A stretch of 64,000 nt of DNA, from positions 3,844,001 to 3,908,000 of the forward strand of contig NC_068563.1 in the NCBI RefSeq assembly GCF_022201045.2, in the 5' to 3' direction. The translations under genes and the position numbers were made by a program. Under the pieces are notes generated by a model that had not been told where the DNA came from, did no database searches, and saw nothing but the letters and a program-made list of their open reading frames with translations. Source of the stretch: Citrus sinensis (lineage: Eukaryota; Streptophyta; Magnoliopsida; Sapindales; Rutaceae). This document shows positions 10,010 through 20,123 of the stretch, in pieces. The number at the start of each line of letters is the position of its first letter. Position 1 is the first letter of the stretch.

Positions 10010-11806
10010 TTTCTGAAAAATAAAACATCAATGAATAAATAATTTGAAATAATATTCACAATAAATGACAAAAATGCATAAAACCATAAATGCATTTTAA
10101 TTTATTGTAACGATAATCTAGTTCTGCTTTGACAAGCTATCCGGTGGAGAAGTCATGTCTATACTTATTAGACCCAATTACCCATTGGATTATTTACTTT
10201 CATGTAGAGACGTGATAAATAATTATCGTTATCTTTTTGGGCCTAAATTTGTTAACAGAGCTTTATTGGGAAGGTTAATAACAAATTTTAGTTGAGTGTA
10301 AAACCATTGTTTCAATCTAGATATTTTTCATATCAATAGTCACCGTTGGGGTGAACAATCGATTAAAAAATATTTCAGTTTTATCTTTGAAGAAGTTCAT
10401 CAAATAAAATATCTAATATATATACCCTCCGAAGGGAGCATCACCGTATCATGAAGTCGAGGTATATATATAATTTTATTATTGAACTAACAATGGAGCT
10501 CGTGGGAAAATTATCTTGAATTTCCCTCTCCCACTCTATATTTTAAAATTGGTTTTTCCTTTTTAAAACATACATATTGTTAATTGCATGCTTCCTATAA
10601 TATTATTTAGATGATATCAAATATTATTAAGCATATGCAAATTTCAAACAATATAATGAAATTCATTATTAATGAATGACATGTATCATTATGCATAGAG
10701 TGGCACAACCTGTTCTATATGACACGTTATCATGGCATGTTATCATCCAAAACATAACATATAGAAAAACAATTAAATAATCTTAATTCATGGCTTTCCT
10801 AATAATGAAAAAATACATTAACCCTAAGCCTAATCTTCATTGGACTTCTTGTCAATGTCCATCTTCCATAAGCTTGTTTTTGTTAATGGACTAGGGGAAA
10901 TTGGGCTTTTAAATTTATAATTGGTTCAATTTTAATTTTGAAAGGAAATAAATTAATAAATAATTAATTAAATTTTTTTATTAAAATAAAACTTTTGGAC
11001 CAAAAATAAATTTAATGTATTTAATTTTATCTATGCATTTTTAATCCATTAAGCCCAATTGAAATTGGGCCTAAAACTAGGATTCATTAAATCCAAAACT
11101 GTTTTTGGATTTAAATGCAAAAAATTAAAAATTTTCTGCCCAAATGAAAAATTATAGAACCATAGGGACCTCTATGATAAAAATTATGAAACCCTAAATC
11201 CATATTTTTCTTCCTCTCTTCCCCAGCCGCCATCTCCAAAAACCTCAGTCGCTATTCATGATTTTCTGAGGCCGATTTGACCATCACCGCTGTACGAGAA
11301 AACTACCAAACGACATCCTCCGCTAGCAGCAACCGCCTGCAAGTCTCCATCCCCGGCGCGCGCGCTCACGTTGTTGGCAGCGCTGCTGGTCACGCGCTTC
11401 TGCTGCGCGTGGTTGCTGGCTGGCAGCGCGAGCTTGCTGGCAACATGTGCTGTTGGCCGCACGCTGCTTGCTGCTAGTTCGTTGCCGCAGTTTCCAGCAA
11501 GTTTCCGCAATTTTCCAGTGATGATTCTTCATTGATTTACAAATTCTCAACGCAAATTTTGGCTTACAAAATTTCAATTACATTAAAATAAATCAAGAGG
11601 GAAACATGGTGATAATAAACCACTCCTCTTGTTACAGATCCAAATGAAAAATACAGTAGAACAACTAACCATGAATTAAGACAAACCATAAACATGCTTT
11701 ATTCATAAATTAAACAAATAATATATATCTGAATAAAATGTGCCACTCTAATAAATAAATTTCAAGATTAATTTCATACGAAATTCTTATATATTAATAT
11801 GAGGCT
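10010..11806 (-). other. Unusually long (1.8 kb) leader of copia-2
   Basis: The stretch lies between the primer-binding site and the gag start. It has no retroelement domain. Most is AT-rich, but 11330-11500 is a GC-rich island (runs such as GGCGCGCGCGCTCACG) beside CCCTAAATCC and pyrimidine-rich sequence reminiscent of plant gene leaders. Short open frames on both strands in the island are low-complexity and not convincing. It may be host sequence captured by the element. Confidence 0.5.
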
Positions 11807-11818
11807 GCTCTGATACCA
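11807..11818 (-). other. Primer-binding site of copia-2
   Basis: The minus strand reads TGGTATCAGAGC two bases after the 5' LTR, complementary to initiator Met-tRNA. It fixes the right LTR as the 5' LTR. Confidence 0.9.
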
Positions 11819-11820
11819 AT

Positions 11821-13370
11821 TGTTGGGGAAAAATTAGGTTTTTAATTTTTTTTATAAAACATTTTAAGGACCGCTCTCATATAATATATAAAAATTTGTA
11901 TTCTAGAAATCGTACCTTGAAAATCCGAGTTGGCTTTTTCCGCTGAAGTGATTTAGGCTCCTAGATCACGATCCGCCACCACCATTCCTGTTAGATCACA
12001 ATCCGTCACCACCACGCTTGTTAGATCACGAACTGTCACCAATGATCTTCCAGGTTATGACTCAGGTTCGATCTGCACTTGACGTGTGGGTGCCTTTATC
12101 ACTACCAAAGCAACTAGCACAAGAAAAATTTTCTCTCAACAATAGAGAGAAAAATCTTATTCTCTGATCTGTATAAATTGGCTGCTCCCTTTTTTTCTTT
12201 AGAGAAAAATAAGCCTTTTATATCACCCTTTAGTGAAAACCCTAGGCTCCAAATAATCAAAAAACAAAACCCAGGTTATTTGCTTTTTCAATAGGGGACC
12301 CACCTTATAAAATAACATAAGGCCCCTTACACAAAAGCTAATTAAATGGAGTCTCCCACTAAATGATATATTTAGGCTTTTGACCCAAATAACTAGTTAT
12401 CTTACTTATTAGTCCAGTAGTGGTGCAATCAATTAAATGAGCTAACCCGAGAATCATTTGAGAACATACAATAGTGGCTACAATAATTAAGCCTGTAATT
12501 AAACTAACCCAATTATTTAATTCCAAATCTACTCCACTAAAAAATTGGAAATGACTTCCATAATTGTATGTTTGAATAATAATTCGTCCCAAGCCACATT
12601 GATTTCTTTACTGCACAATCCTTTGTGCCACATCGTTAATTAAATTGATATCTCAGTTGTCCAATCAATTTAATAACATTTTATTCCTTGATCCTTACTG
12701 GTTTTCTCTAATGATCATTTTCAACATACTAAATATGTTGACACACTCTGACTAGAGAATTCTATGATCAAGTGCCGAAAACCTATCAAGAGATGTGTTG
12801 TACAAATTCTATATTGTTAATCCATAACTCCAATACTCATAATTGCTCTCACTAAGATACCGGGTAATCTTGACCACAAGGATGTGTCGTGCCCATTGGT
12901 AACTCAAATGGAATAACAATTACAATCATGAAATCATTATTAACTCAAGATTAAGATTACAGTAAAATCAACGCCTATGAGATTTAATAAGTCTGACAGT
13001 TATTACAAAGTTAATTAAATCTCATATGTGATCCTGTTCAATGTAGTCGTACTACATCAATAAATTCATACATGATTAAGACAAATCATTCAATGAATTT
13101 ATTACAGTCTATACCTAAATAAAGTGCCCAACTTTATTTATCAACTGCGAACTAAATTTATTTAATCATAAGATAACTTGTATTTATGTCTTCCGTGAAT
13201 TCACATGGTGATCACATAAATACATATAACATGATTAAATGGACTTTAATACAAATATTAATGCAATTAAGATATTTGAATAAAATACCTCATATATTTT
13301 ATTAATCAGAAAAATTATTTATTACAATTAAATAAACACATATGCTTTTAAAGAGCATATTTTCCCAACA
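11821..13370 (-). repeat. 5' LTR of copia-2 (1550 bp)
   Basis: Perfect TG/CA ends (TGTTGGGG...CCCAACA), with an inner boundary next to the primer-binding site and an outer boundary next to the GAGAC target duplication. It aligns with 4601-6149 over its full length. Confidence 0.95.
12215..12222 (-). promoter_or_regulatory. TATA box in copia-2 5' LTR
   Basis: The minus strand reads GATATAAAAGGC. The same motif is in the other LTR (near 4996-5003). Position and orientation fit transcription into gag. Confidence 0.55.
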
Positions 13371-13456
13371 GAGACAACATTTAATCAAGACAAATTAGAG
13401 CGTTGACAGGACAATCTGGTCACCATCATCAGCTCGACTAGATTTCGACATCAACA
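13371..13456 (+). repeat. LTR1 of Tat-like relic, right part
   Basis: Continues the LTR after copia-2: GAGACAACATTTAATCAAGAC matches 18711-18731 of LTR3. It ends CATCAACA at 13456, where the match to LTR3 (ending 18793) also stops. Confidence 0.85.
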
Positions 13457-13480
13457 TTTTGGCGCCATATGTGGGGATCG
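13457..13480 (+). other. Primer-binding site of Tat-like relic
   Basis: Directly after the LTR end comes TTTTGGCGCCATATGTGGGG. A TGGCGCCGTCTGTGGG-type site is the usual primer site of Tat/Ogre and many Athila-like gypsy elements. A decayed form (TTTTGACACCGTATATGGGG) follows LTR2 at 17295. Confidence 0.7.
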
Positions 13481-14457
13481 ATACAGAAAGCCAATTTGTT
13501 CTCTCTATCAATTTTCATCTAGCCAAAGCGAAGGCAAAATACTATCACGTGTGAATCGAAGCAACCTCTCTTTTATTTCCGAACTCACGTGAAAGAAAAG
13601 AATCGAATTGGTAAAAACGAATCCAATGTTTGACATTCAGGAACTTTAGATCGGTAAAATCTGTCGCAAATTCATTTTCAGATTGTATTTTCAATTAAAT
13701 TACTGCAATTACTTTCAATTTACTTGTCTGTGGGCATGAATATATTGCATCAAATGATCAATTGTGCATCACACAGCCTCGGTATCGCTTGAATTCATTT
13801 CTCCATGAGTATAATGATCATCAATTTTACTTCAATTCAGGGATTCAATCGTATAATTGCTACGAGTTGTTTGTTTGAATTGTAAATTTGGTAAATTTGT
13901 GCACGATTGATCGATTAAACATGCATGCATTTAGTATTTATGTCCGTAAATTTCATCTTAGCAGCTTTTGTTTTACATGCATTTAGTCAATCAAAATCAT
14001 GCAATCGCCTTGGTTTTCTTAATTAGTGAACTAAATTACAGTAGATCTAAGCCGTAGTAGTAGATCAAACAGAATAGTTAGCTTGAATTTGCTCAATTGA
14101 TATGCATGAATATAGTAAAATCTATGTAATAACATGATACCGATTGGAAAAGTTCGGTCTACTTCTCACCGATTCAATTTATATTTAGCTTAAATGAGCA
14201 TGATAAATTGATTACGAAGCACGGATTTAAAATATACATATAGTGTATATATGAAATCATATCACATACTAGTGGCCACATGCTTGAAATCATATCACTC
14301 TTGATCATGTGCTTGCCATTAAAGTTTTGCATATGTATGAGTTTAGAATCTCAGCCACTTTCACAATCGGATTGGGCCACGGTTTTAGCATATTTGTTAT
14401 AGATTAATTCTTTTAAAATAAAGATTTGACTATTAATTTGGTGCATAGATATATGTA
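13481..14457 (+). other. Leader/internal remnant A of Tat-like relic
   Basis: About 1 kb without any usable reading frame or recognised protein similarity. By position it is the untranslated leader downstream of the primer site. I see no gag start. Confidence 0.4.
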
Positions 14458-15705
14458 GCGTTTACTTTTTGGATTGGAGTGGGAATCTTAGAATTGAGAG
14501 TGTAGAGTGGGAGTGGGAGTGGGAGTATGTTGTTTACTTACACTGAAATGGAAACATGGAATGAAGATCATAATTCAATTTATGTGTTTACTTTATCTTG
14601 TATTGGGAGTAAATAGTTTCAAATTACAATTTTATCCTTATTTAAAGAATTATAGTTTTTAATTACAAAGTTAATAAAAATATATATTTAATGAATAAAA
14701 ATTTATTTTGTTATATTTGTAAATTTATAATAATTATTAATATTCTTAATTATGTACATCACAATTTTTTATTAATTTTAATTTTAATTATATAAATTAA
14801 AAATTATTGATAAGGGCAATATAAATGAAACATTTTTACTATTAACATAGTATGAAATTAATATTTTCTTAAAATAAATTATTTATTAGTATTAATTATT
14901 AATATTAAATAAATATATTACTATTATTTTTAAATAAATATAATATTATTATATTTTTAAATAAAGATGGTATATAGTAATTTTATTAATTCTCTATTAA
15001 TATAGTAATATTATTTTAAAGTAATTTAAACTTAGAATCAAACCAAATTATTATTTAGTTAAATATTATAATATTATTTAAATATTTATTAAATATAATT
15101 ATAGTAAATTTAACAAAAGGAGGGTAAAAAAGAAGGATAAATATAAAATGAAACATTATTTTATTTAATATAATTATATTAAATTTAAATATTATTATAT
15201 AAAATTTATTATTATATAAAATAATAATATAATATTATTTAGTACAAAATTAATATTTTCTTAGAATAAATTATTTATTATTATTAATTATTAATATTAA
15301 ATAGATATAGTACTATTATTTTTAAAATAAATATAATAATATTATATTTTCAAATGAAGATAGCATATAATAATATTTATTAATTCTCTATTAATATAAT
15401 AATATTATTTTTAAGTAATTTTAATTGAGAATCAATGCAAATTATTATTTAGTTAAATATAATAATATTATTTAAATAAATATAATATTATTTATTTTAT
15501 TTTATTAAATATTAAATTAAATAAGAAAAAATATAGAAATGGGAGAGGTGGGAGTGGGAATCCATGGGAGTCTCACTCCCACTCCCCACTCCAAAAATGG
15601 GTGGGGTCCACGGAGTGAGATTCACAATCCTTCTCTAAATTGGTGAAGTAAACATTCGAGTGGGAAGAATCCATACTCCTCACTCCCACTCCAGAAAATA
15701 AACGC
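14458..15705. mobile_element. AT-rich non-autonomous DNA transposon with inverted ends
   Basis: The left end GCGTTTACTTTTTGG matches the inverted right end GCGTTTATTTTCTGG at 13 of 15 positions. Inside both ends are G-rich subterminal repeats (GGGAGTGGGAGTGGGAG left, CACTCCCACTCC right). The middle kilobase is nearly pure A/T with no reading frame. The layout suggests a hAT-like deletion derivative, but I could not find a clean target duplication, so the superfamily is open. A related terminus (GCGTTTACTTATC) occurs at 39456. Confidence 0.65.
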
Positions 15706-16252
15706 AGCCTATAATGTTTTATGGTTTTGGAAACAGGTGTTAGAGGCTATTTGTTTAAAGTGGTTATATGGAATCACGCGCAGCAGATGCTTGACGAAAT
15801 GACACCTCAAGAATCAAGAGTAAGCTCTCTAGTAAATTCACTTAGCTTTTAATCATGCTCCAATTTGATAAGTAAAGTCATACACTTATCTTAATTTACT
15901 GATGAGTGCACGATAATTCATGAAATCTCACATGCAACAGCATCAGGTCTATATTCTTGTTTTTACTATTGTACAATAAGTGATTTATTTGCTTTGATAA
16001 CTATATACATTTATTTGTCTGTCAAGCATCATAATGGTATATCATGCATGGATGTGAATCTAGATCCTTGATTACTTTTTTTATTCAACATGCTTCCTTA
16101 GAAAATTAGTCTATGAATCAGTAACATATACATCACAATTTTAGTTTTGCTTCAATCTTTTATGATTAAATTGTAATATACATATGACTTTGAATAAAAT
16201 AGATGCAATTGAAAAAAAATTCCATTCATTTTTTTTCTTTTCTTGTTTAAAA
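15706..16252 (+). other. Internal remnant of Tat-like relic
   Basis: Non-coding sequence between the inserted transposon and the 85-bp repeats. No domain is recognised. Confidence 0.35.
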
Positions 16253-16500
16253 TTGCTTAAGTTAGTGAAATATTAAAAGTCTTTAAAGATGCTCTAGATA
16301 AGGTATAAAACCTTAAACTAATAAGAGTTATTTAAAGTTGCTTAAGTCAGTACAATGTTAGAAGCCTTAAAGTCTATTCCAAGTAAAGCATAAGACCTTA
16401 AACTAATAAGGGTAGCTTAAAATTGCTTAAGTCAGTTAAAGATTAAAAGCCTTGAAACTTACTCTAAATAAGACATAAAATTTTAAACTAACGATACCTG
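16253..16500 (+). repeat. 85-bp tandem repeat, about 2.9 copies
   Basis: The motif TTGCTTAAGTCAGT recurs at 16253, 16338 and 16423, exactly 85 bp apart. Each unit contains AAAGCCTT-like and ACCTTAAACTAATAAG-like segments. The array lies about 130 bp upstream of the polypurine tract before LTR2, that is, in the 3' untranslated region of the element. Confidence 0.85.
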
Positions 16501-16630
16501 CTCACCCATGGCGCGGTCAACAAAGAAAGCAAAATAAGTTACTTAAGATTTTAAGTTTGTAAAAACTATAAACTTTAGAGTTTCCAGTCTTGATTCGTTT
16601 CATTTTCAATCTTAGAAACTGGGGGACTGA

Positions 16631-17294
16631 TGTTTGGGGATAAAAAAAGAGATTAATTAATTAAGAAAATGGAATTGTTGGTGGGATTTGTTGAAGAGTT
16701 ATGTAAACTCCTCATTTTTCTCCATCACTCATCTTACTTGCAAAATGCAATGACCAAACAATCCTCACCAAAGCCTAGACATTTACTTGTGTATTCAAAG
16801 GCCATTTTGGGGAGGCAAGCATAAAATGTTACAAAGGATAGTGAGCAAAAGAAGGAAACGGAAGGGGGGAGAATAAAAAAGGGGAGTGGGGTGTTACCTA
16901 AGGAGGAGGGCTACTTACTTCTCTGTTATGTTTCTTTTAGAGGTAGAAGGATTCGGCCAAGCTAAAAAAAAAAGAAAAAGAAATTCATTCTTCATATTGG
17001 TATTTGACTTTATTTTTGAGTTTTTTATCTCTATTTTTTGTTTTAAATAGAAATTATTTATTTTTATTTTAGTAAATCCATAAACTGACTTGAGCGTCGG
17101 AGGGTTATCCCCGAAAAAATATCCGGCGCCTCTTACCATTGTTTGTGATTTTAGGTTTTCTTAGGTTATTTGGTAATGGTCACACGGTGTTCTTAGCGAT
17201 TGGAAAGCTGTTCCACCATCACAAAAATTTAATGCTAATACAGGCATCTGAGACTTGAGTCATTAACCAACTCAATCAAATTTCGGCTTCAACA
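16631..17294 (+). repeat. LTR2 of Tat-like relic
   Basis: Preceded by the polypurine tract AAACTGGGGGACTGA (16616-16630) and followed by a decayed primer site. It begins TGTTTGGGG and ends TTCAACA. The first two thirds do not align with LTR1/LTR3. The segment around 17090-17135 (GACTTGAGCGTCGGAGGGTT) and the end do. It therefore belongs to a related but distinct family and serves as the 3' end of one internal region and the 5' end of the next. Confidence 0.68.
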
Positions 17295-17414
17295 TTTTGA
17301 CACCGTATATGGGGAATTTTCAATTCAATATCATCAGGAATGCTATATTTCATCCTAAGTTTGTCTAAATCTTCTTGAGTGGTTTCGCAGTCCATGAAAT
17401 CGATAGAGTAGGAC

Positions 17415-17756
17415 TCAATTTATCCTATGGCTAATTTTGGCTCTCTTTGTTGACTGAGATTCCTCTGAAGAACTTTCATCGCTATCCTCAACCTTACCAA
17501 TAACTGACACCACACTAGCACCCGGGTTCCTATCAGTATCTGTTTCTTTCTCATCAACTCTTCCAAGGGGTCCACCTTTTTCAGATGAAAACGAGATCTC
17601 TACAGACATTCTCCTAGGAAGCTCCTTAATTCTAGATGACACAATGTCTTCTATGGGTCTTTGAGGGTTAGGGTTTGACCTATCGGGATAATTAGGTGAG
17701 ACACCCAATTCGTCCCCACTACCAGGGTTTATTGATGTATGTTTTACCTTAGGCAT
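17415..17756 (-). CDS. Antisense 113-codon ORF inside the Tat-like relic
   Basis: A complete frame opens with ATG at 17756 and ends at 17415. The predicted 113-residue protein is hydrophilic, starts MPKVKHTSINPGSG, has an acidic Ser/Glu stretch (EDSDESSSEESQ) and ends in a basic KRAKISHRIN, so it could be nuclear. I do not recognise a domain. It runs opposite to the retroelement, with a plausible TATA box at 17973-17981 and a possible 64-bp leader intron (17846-17909, CAA/GTAAGA to TTTGCAG). Antisense extra ORFs are known in Tat-lineage elements such as maize Grande (gene 23), and this could be such a gene. It could also be a chance frame. Transcription is untested. Confidence 0.5.
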   Translation of the reverse strand: MPKVKHTSINPGSGDELGVSPNYPDRSNPNPQRPIEDIVSSRIKELPRRMSVEISFSSEKGGPLGRVDEKETDTDRNPGASVVSVIGKVEDSDESSSEESQSTKRAKISHRIN

Positions 17757-17981
17757 TGTGGCAAATAGAACCAAAATCCAAACAAAAAGAAATAAAATAG
17801 TGGTATAAGGAGCAACCGAGTAAGATTAGAGTTGTGATTTAATGCCTGCAAATGTTGTAACTGGGAAGGCGAATACTACAATTTTGGCAATAAAAGGGAA
17901 AGCTCTTACTTGAATCTCAATAGAAGAAAGGGAAATGAAAAAGAGGGAAGAGAAGAAGGAGGAGGAAATTTTGAATTTATA
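17757..17981 (-). promoter_or_regulatory. Putative promoter and spliced leader of the antisense ORF
   Basis: On the minus strand TTTTTATAAATTC (17983-17971) is a good TATA box. Pyrimidine-rich leader sequence follows, then GTAAGAGC (17909) and TTTGCAG (17852-17846) as splice-like signals, then about 90 bp to the ATG. The intron would be only 64 bp, at the low end for plants. Confidence 0.4.
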
Positions 17982-18221
17982 AAAAGAAAATGGTATTTCA
18001 GATGGGTCACGAAGATTCAAAAAGACACGCCGATTTAAAGAGATGTACTGGGAAATCCAAAAGCCGCCACTTCAAAATTCAAATGTTTGGACCAGGCTGA
18101 GCCACGTCACACATATAATTAATGCGACAAGATAGAAAAATCAAGTCATTGCCTCTTGGCCAAATTTATAGTTTCTAGTCTTGTTCCGCTTTACTCCAAA
18201 TACTAGAAATTGAGGGACTAG

Positions 18222-18793
18222 TGTTTAGGGCGTAAAAAGACAAGTTACATAAGCTCGAGGAGGAAGTTATTTGGTCGCATGTTCTAGCTCGATCAGCATT
18301 CAGTGAGGAGATCAGATTGAGGTCCCATTAGTTTTGTCTCATTCCTCAAATCGTTGGGTTTTTACTTAAAAGTACGTTACAATAGTAGTGCAGTAATTAC
18401 ACAAACAGATGTATTAACTTTTGCATTCAAACGACGCATTCAATTGGATAATAGTCGTACATTGAAGATCAATTGATACTTGAATTGTCTATAAGAAAAG
18501 AGAAAGATCCTAAAATGGGGGTCTTTTTGGTGGTTAAAAATACTGAAATTACAAGTGTGTGAGATATCATTCTTTTTTTAGATAAGAGTCCAATAACTAA
18601 CTTGGGCATCAGAGGGTTAACGCCGGAAAAATCTAGCACCTCTGACTGTTTTCTGTGGTTGCAGATCATTGGAAGCGTCAGTACAATTCAAATTCTGTTA
18701 CAGTGACAAGAGACAACATTCAATCACGAAAAATTAGAGCTCACAAGACAATCTGGTCACCATCATCAGCTCGACCAGATTTCGGCATCAACA
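18222..18793 (+). repeat. LTR3 of Tat-like relic
   Basis: Begins TGTTTAGGGCG after a polypurine tract (AATTGAGGGACTAG) and ends CATCAACA. It aligns with the two parts of LTR1 and contains the uninterrupted GAGAC site where copia-2 entered LTR1. It lacks the 49 bp present in LTR1 at 4215-4263. Confidence 0.83.
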
Positions 18794-20123
18794 TATTATT
18801 ATCTTCATTAACTAATGGATTGGTTGTTCTCATTATAGGATGAATTTAGATTTAATAATGAGCTAAACTTTATGCCGAATTTTTTACAATATTATGAATA
18901 ATAATTATTAAATAATTAAATCTTAATGGTACAGTACAATGTTATAAAAAGATAAGTTATCAGTCATCTCAACTCAGTACGTAACTATTTGAGGAGTTGA
19001 TGGATAAGGACCTCTCATGCACGATTTTATCATATCCGAGTTTTGAAGAATCTTTTGACATATATCTACTATTATTTATATATGTTCAGGATTTACTTAA
19101 TTATTGTATTCTCATTTATCAACTACTAATCATATAAAGTAATAAAATATCAGAGTAGGAGAGAATTCTAATCCGAGTTGATAAGCTAATTCTTGTAAAT
19201 GTGTTTATTAGCCATGTAGTGCGTAAACCAGAAGTAGTTATAGATGCTAGAATAAACTTCGTAAGAAAATATCTCGAGAAATCTATGAAGACCGAATTCG
19301 ATTACAATGGAAGAATATGAGTGGGGGAAAGGAATTGATTTGATGTTATGCTAAATAATTAAAAAAAAATCAGTACACAATGTCATTTGGTAATATAGAA
19401 CCTGGCCAATTAAAAAAATCAGTACACTGTAACCTGGCCAATAATAGAACACGTAATGTCACTCATTTCCTTAATGAATCAACAAATTAGTAACAGTGAC
19501 AAAAGTTGTGCAATAGTAAAATAATCAAGTTAAAAACAAATTATAAAAATGGCAATTAGTAACAACGAACACTAAGTCAAATTTCTTTTCCTTTCATTCA
19601 ATCAAATCAAATTTGAATAATTGATATCATTTGGATTCGGTAAATTTCATGTGAAACAAAATTAACTTTTGAAATAGGCTCATCAACTTGTCTTTAAGAT
19701 GTAAGCATAATAAAAACTACTATTTGAATGAAAATGATCATCTTTTTAAAGAAGAAAAAAAGGGAAAACAAACTAATTAAAACGCTAAACACAACATACA
19801 TTTTCCAGAATCTTTAAAAAACTAATCTATATTCTTTTGGAATATATTATTATTCAGTTAAATTAAAATTAGTGCACTAGAGTGATTTTATATAAACCAA
19901 TAACCATATGGGAGGACAAAGTGTGTGTATGTATATATATAGCCCATAAATTTCATACAAAATTATACCCCCATATCACATCATAATGCCAATGAATTGG
20001 ACTGTTGAAAAAAAAAAAAGAAGAATTTTTTTAGTAATCTTGCTAACAAAATGAATTTTTACATTGCATTCAATAACTTGAAATGAGTATCAGTATAAAA
20101 CAAATTTGCCAATAGTATGAAGT
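18794..20123. other. Intergenic, downstream of the minus-strand LRX gene
   Basis: AT-rich DNA without a credible gene. A short imperfect duplication around AAATCAGTACAC and ACCTGGCCA lies at 19357-19440. The last part should hold the LRX 3' UTR and polyadenylation signals. Confidence 0.4.

Larger units (their letters stand above)
4601..13370 (-). mobile_element. copia-2: 8.8 kb Ty1/copia element nested in LTR1
   Basis: It is bounded by long LTRs (1549 and 1550 bp) and by a 5-bp target duplication GAGAC at 4596-4600 and 13371-13375. The undisrupted paralogous site is seen in LTR3 near 18707-18720, where a single GAGAC joins the same flanks. Minus-strand domain order is gag (10009-9230), integrase (8645-8270), reverse transcriptase (7682-6439), RNase H (6500-6261), which is copia order. 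All domains carry stops or frameshifts and the RT active site is mutated, so the copy is dead. The LTRs differ by a few percent in the first 200 bp, so the insertion is not recent. Confidence 0.95.
4052..18793 (+). mobile_element. Composite Ty3/gypsy (Tat-like) relic with three LTRs
   Basis: Three LTR-like blocks are visible: 4052-4600 plus 13371-13456 (split by copia-2), 16631-17294, and 18222-18793. LTR1 and LTR3 are one family. LTR2 resembles them only toward its end (shared GACTTGAGCGTCGGAGGGTT-type segment). Primer-site-like sequences (core TTTTGGCGCCATATGTGGGG) follow LTR1 and, mutated, LTR2. Polypurine tracts (GGGGGACTGA, GAGGGACTAG) precede LTR2 and LTR3. No gag or pol frame survives in either internal segment. 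The primer site of the TGGCGCCGTCTGTGGG type and the antisense gene fit the Tat/Ogre lineage as I know it. The lineage call is inference because no reverse transcriptase is left to type. Confidence 0.72.

Noticed and set aside
11256..11577. Ala-rich and Trp/Gly-rich frames in a GC-rich island
   Set aside because: Low-complexity overlapping frames on both strands; more likely composition than coding.
4052..18793. Simple target duplication around the Tat-like composite
   Set aside because: ATTAT before 4052 and TATTA after 18793 do not match cleanly and the left end is uncertain, so no duplication is claimed.
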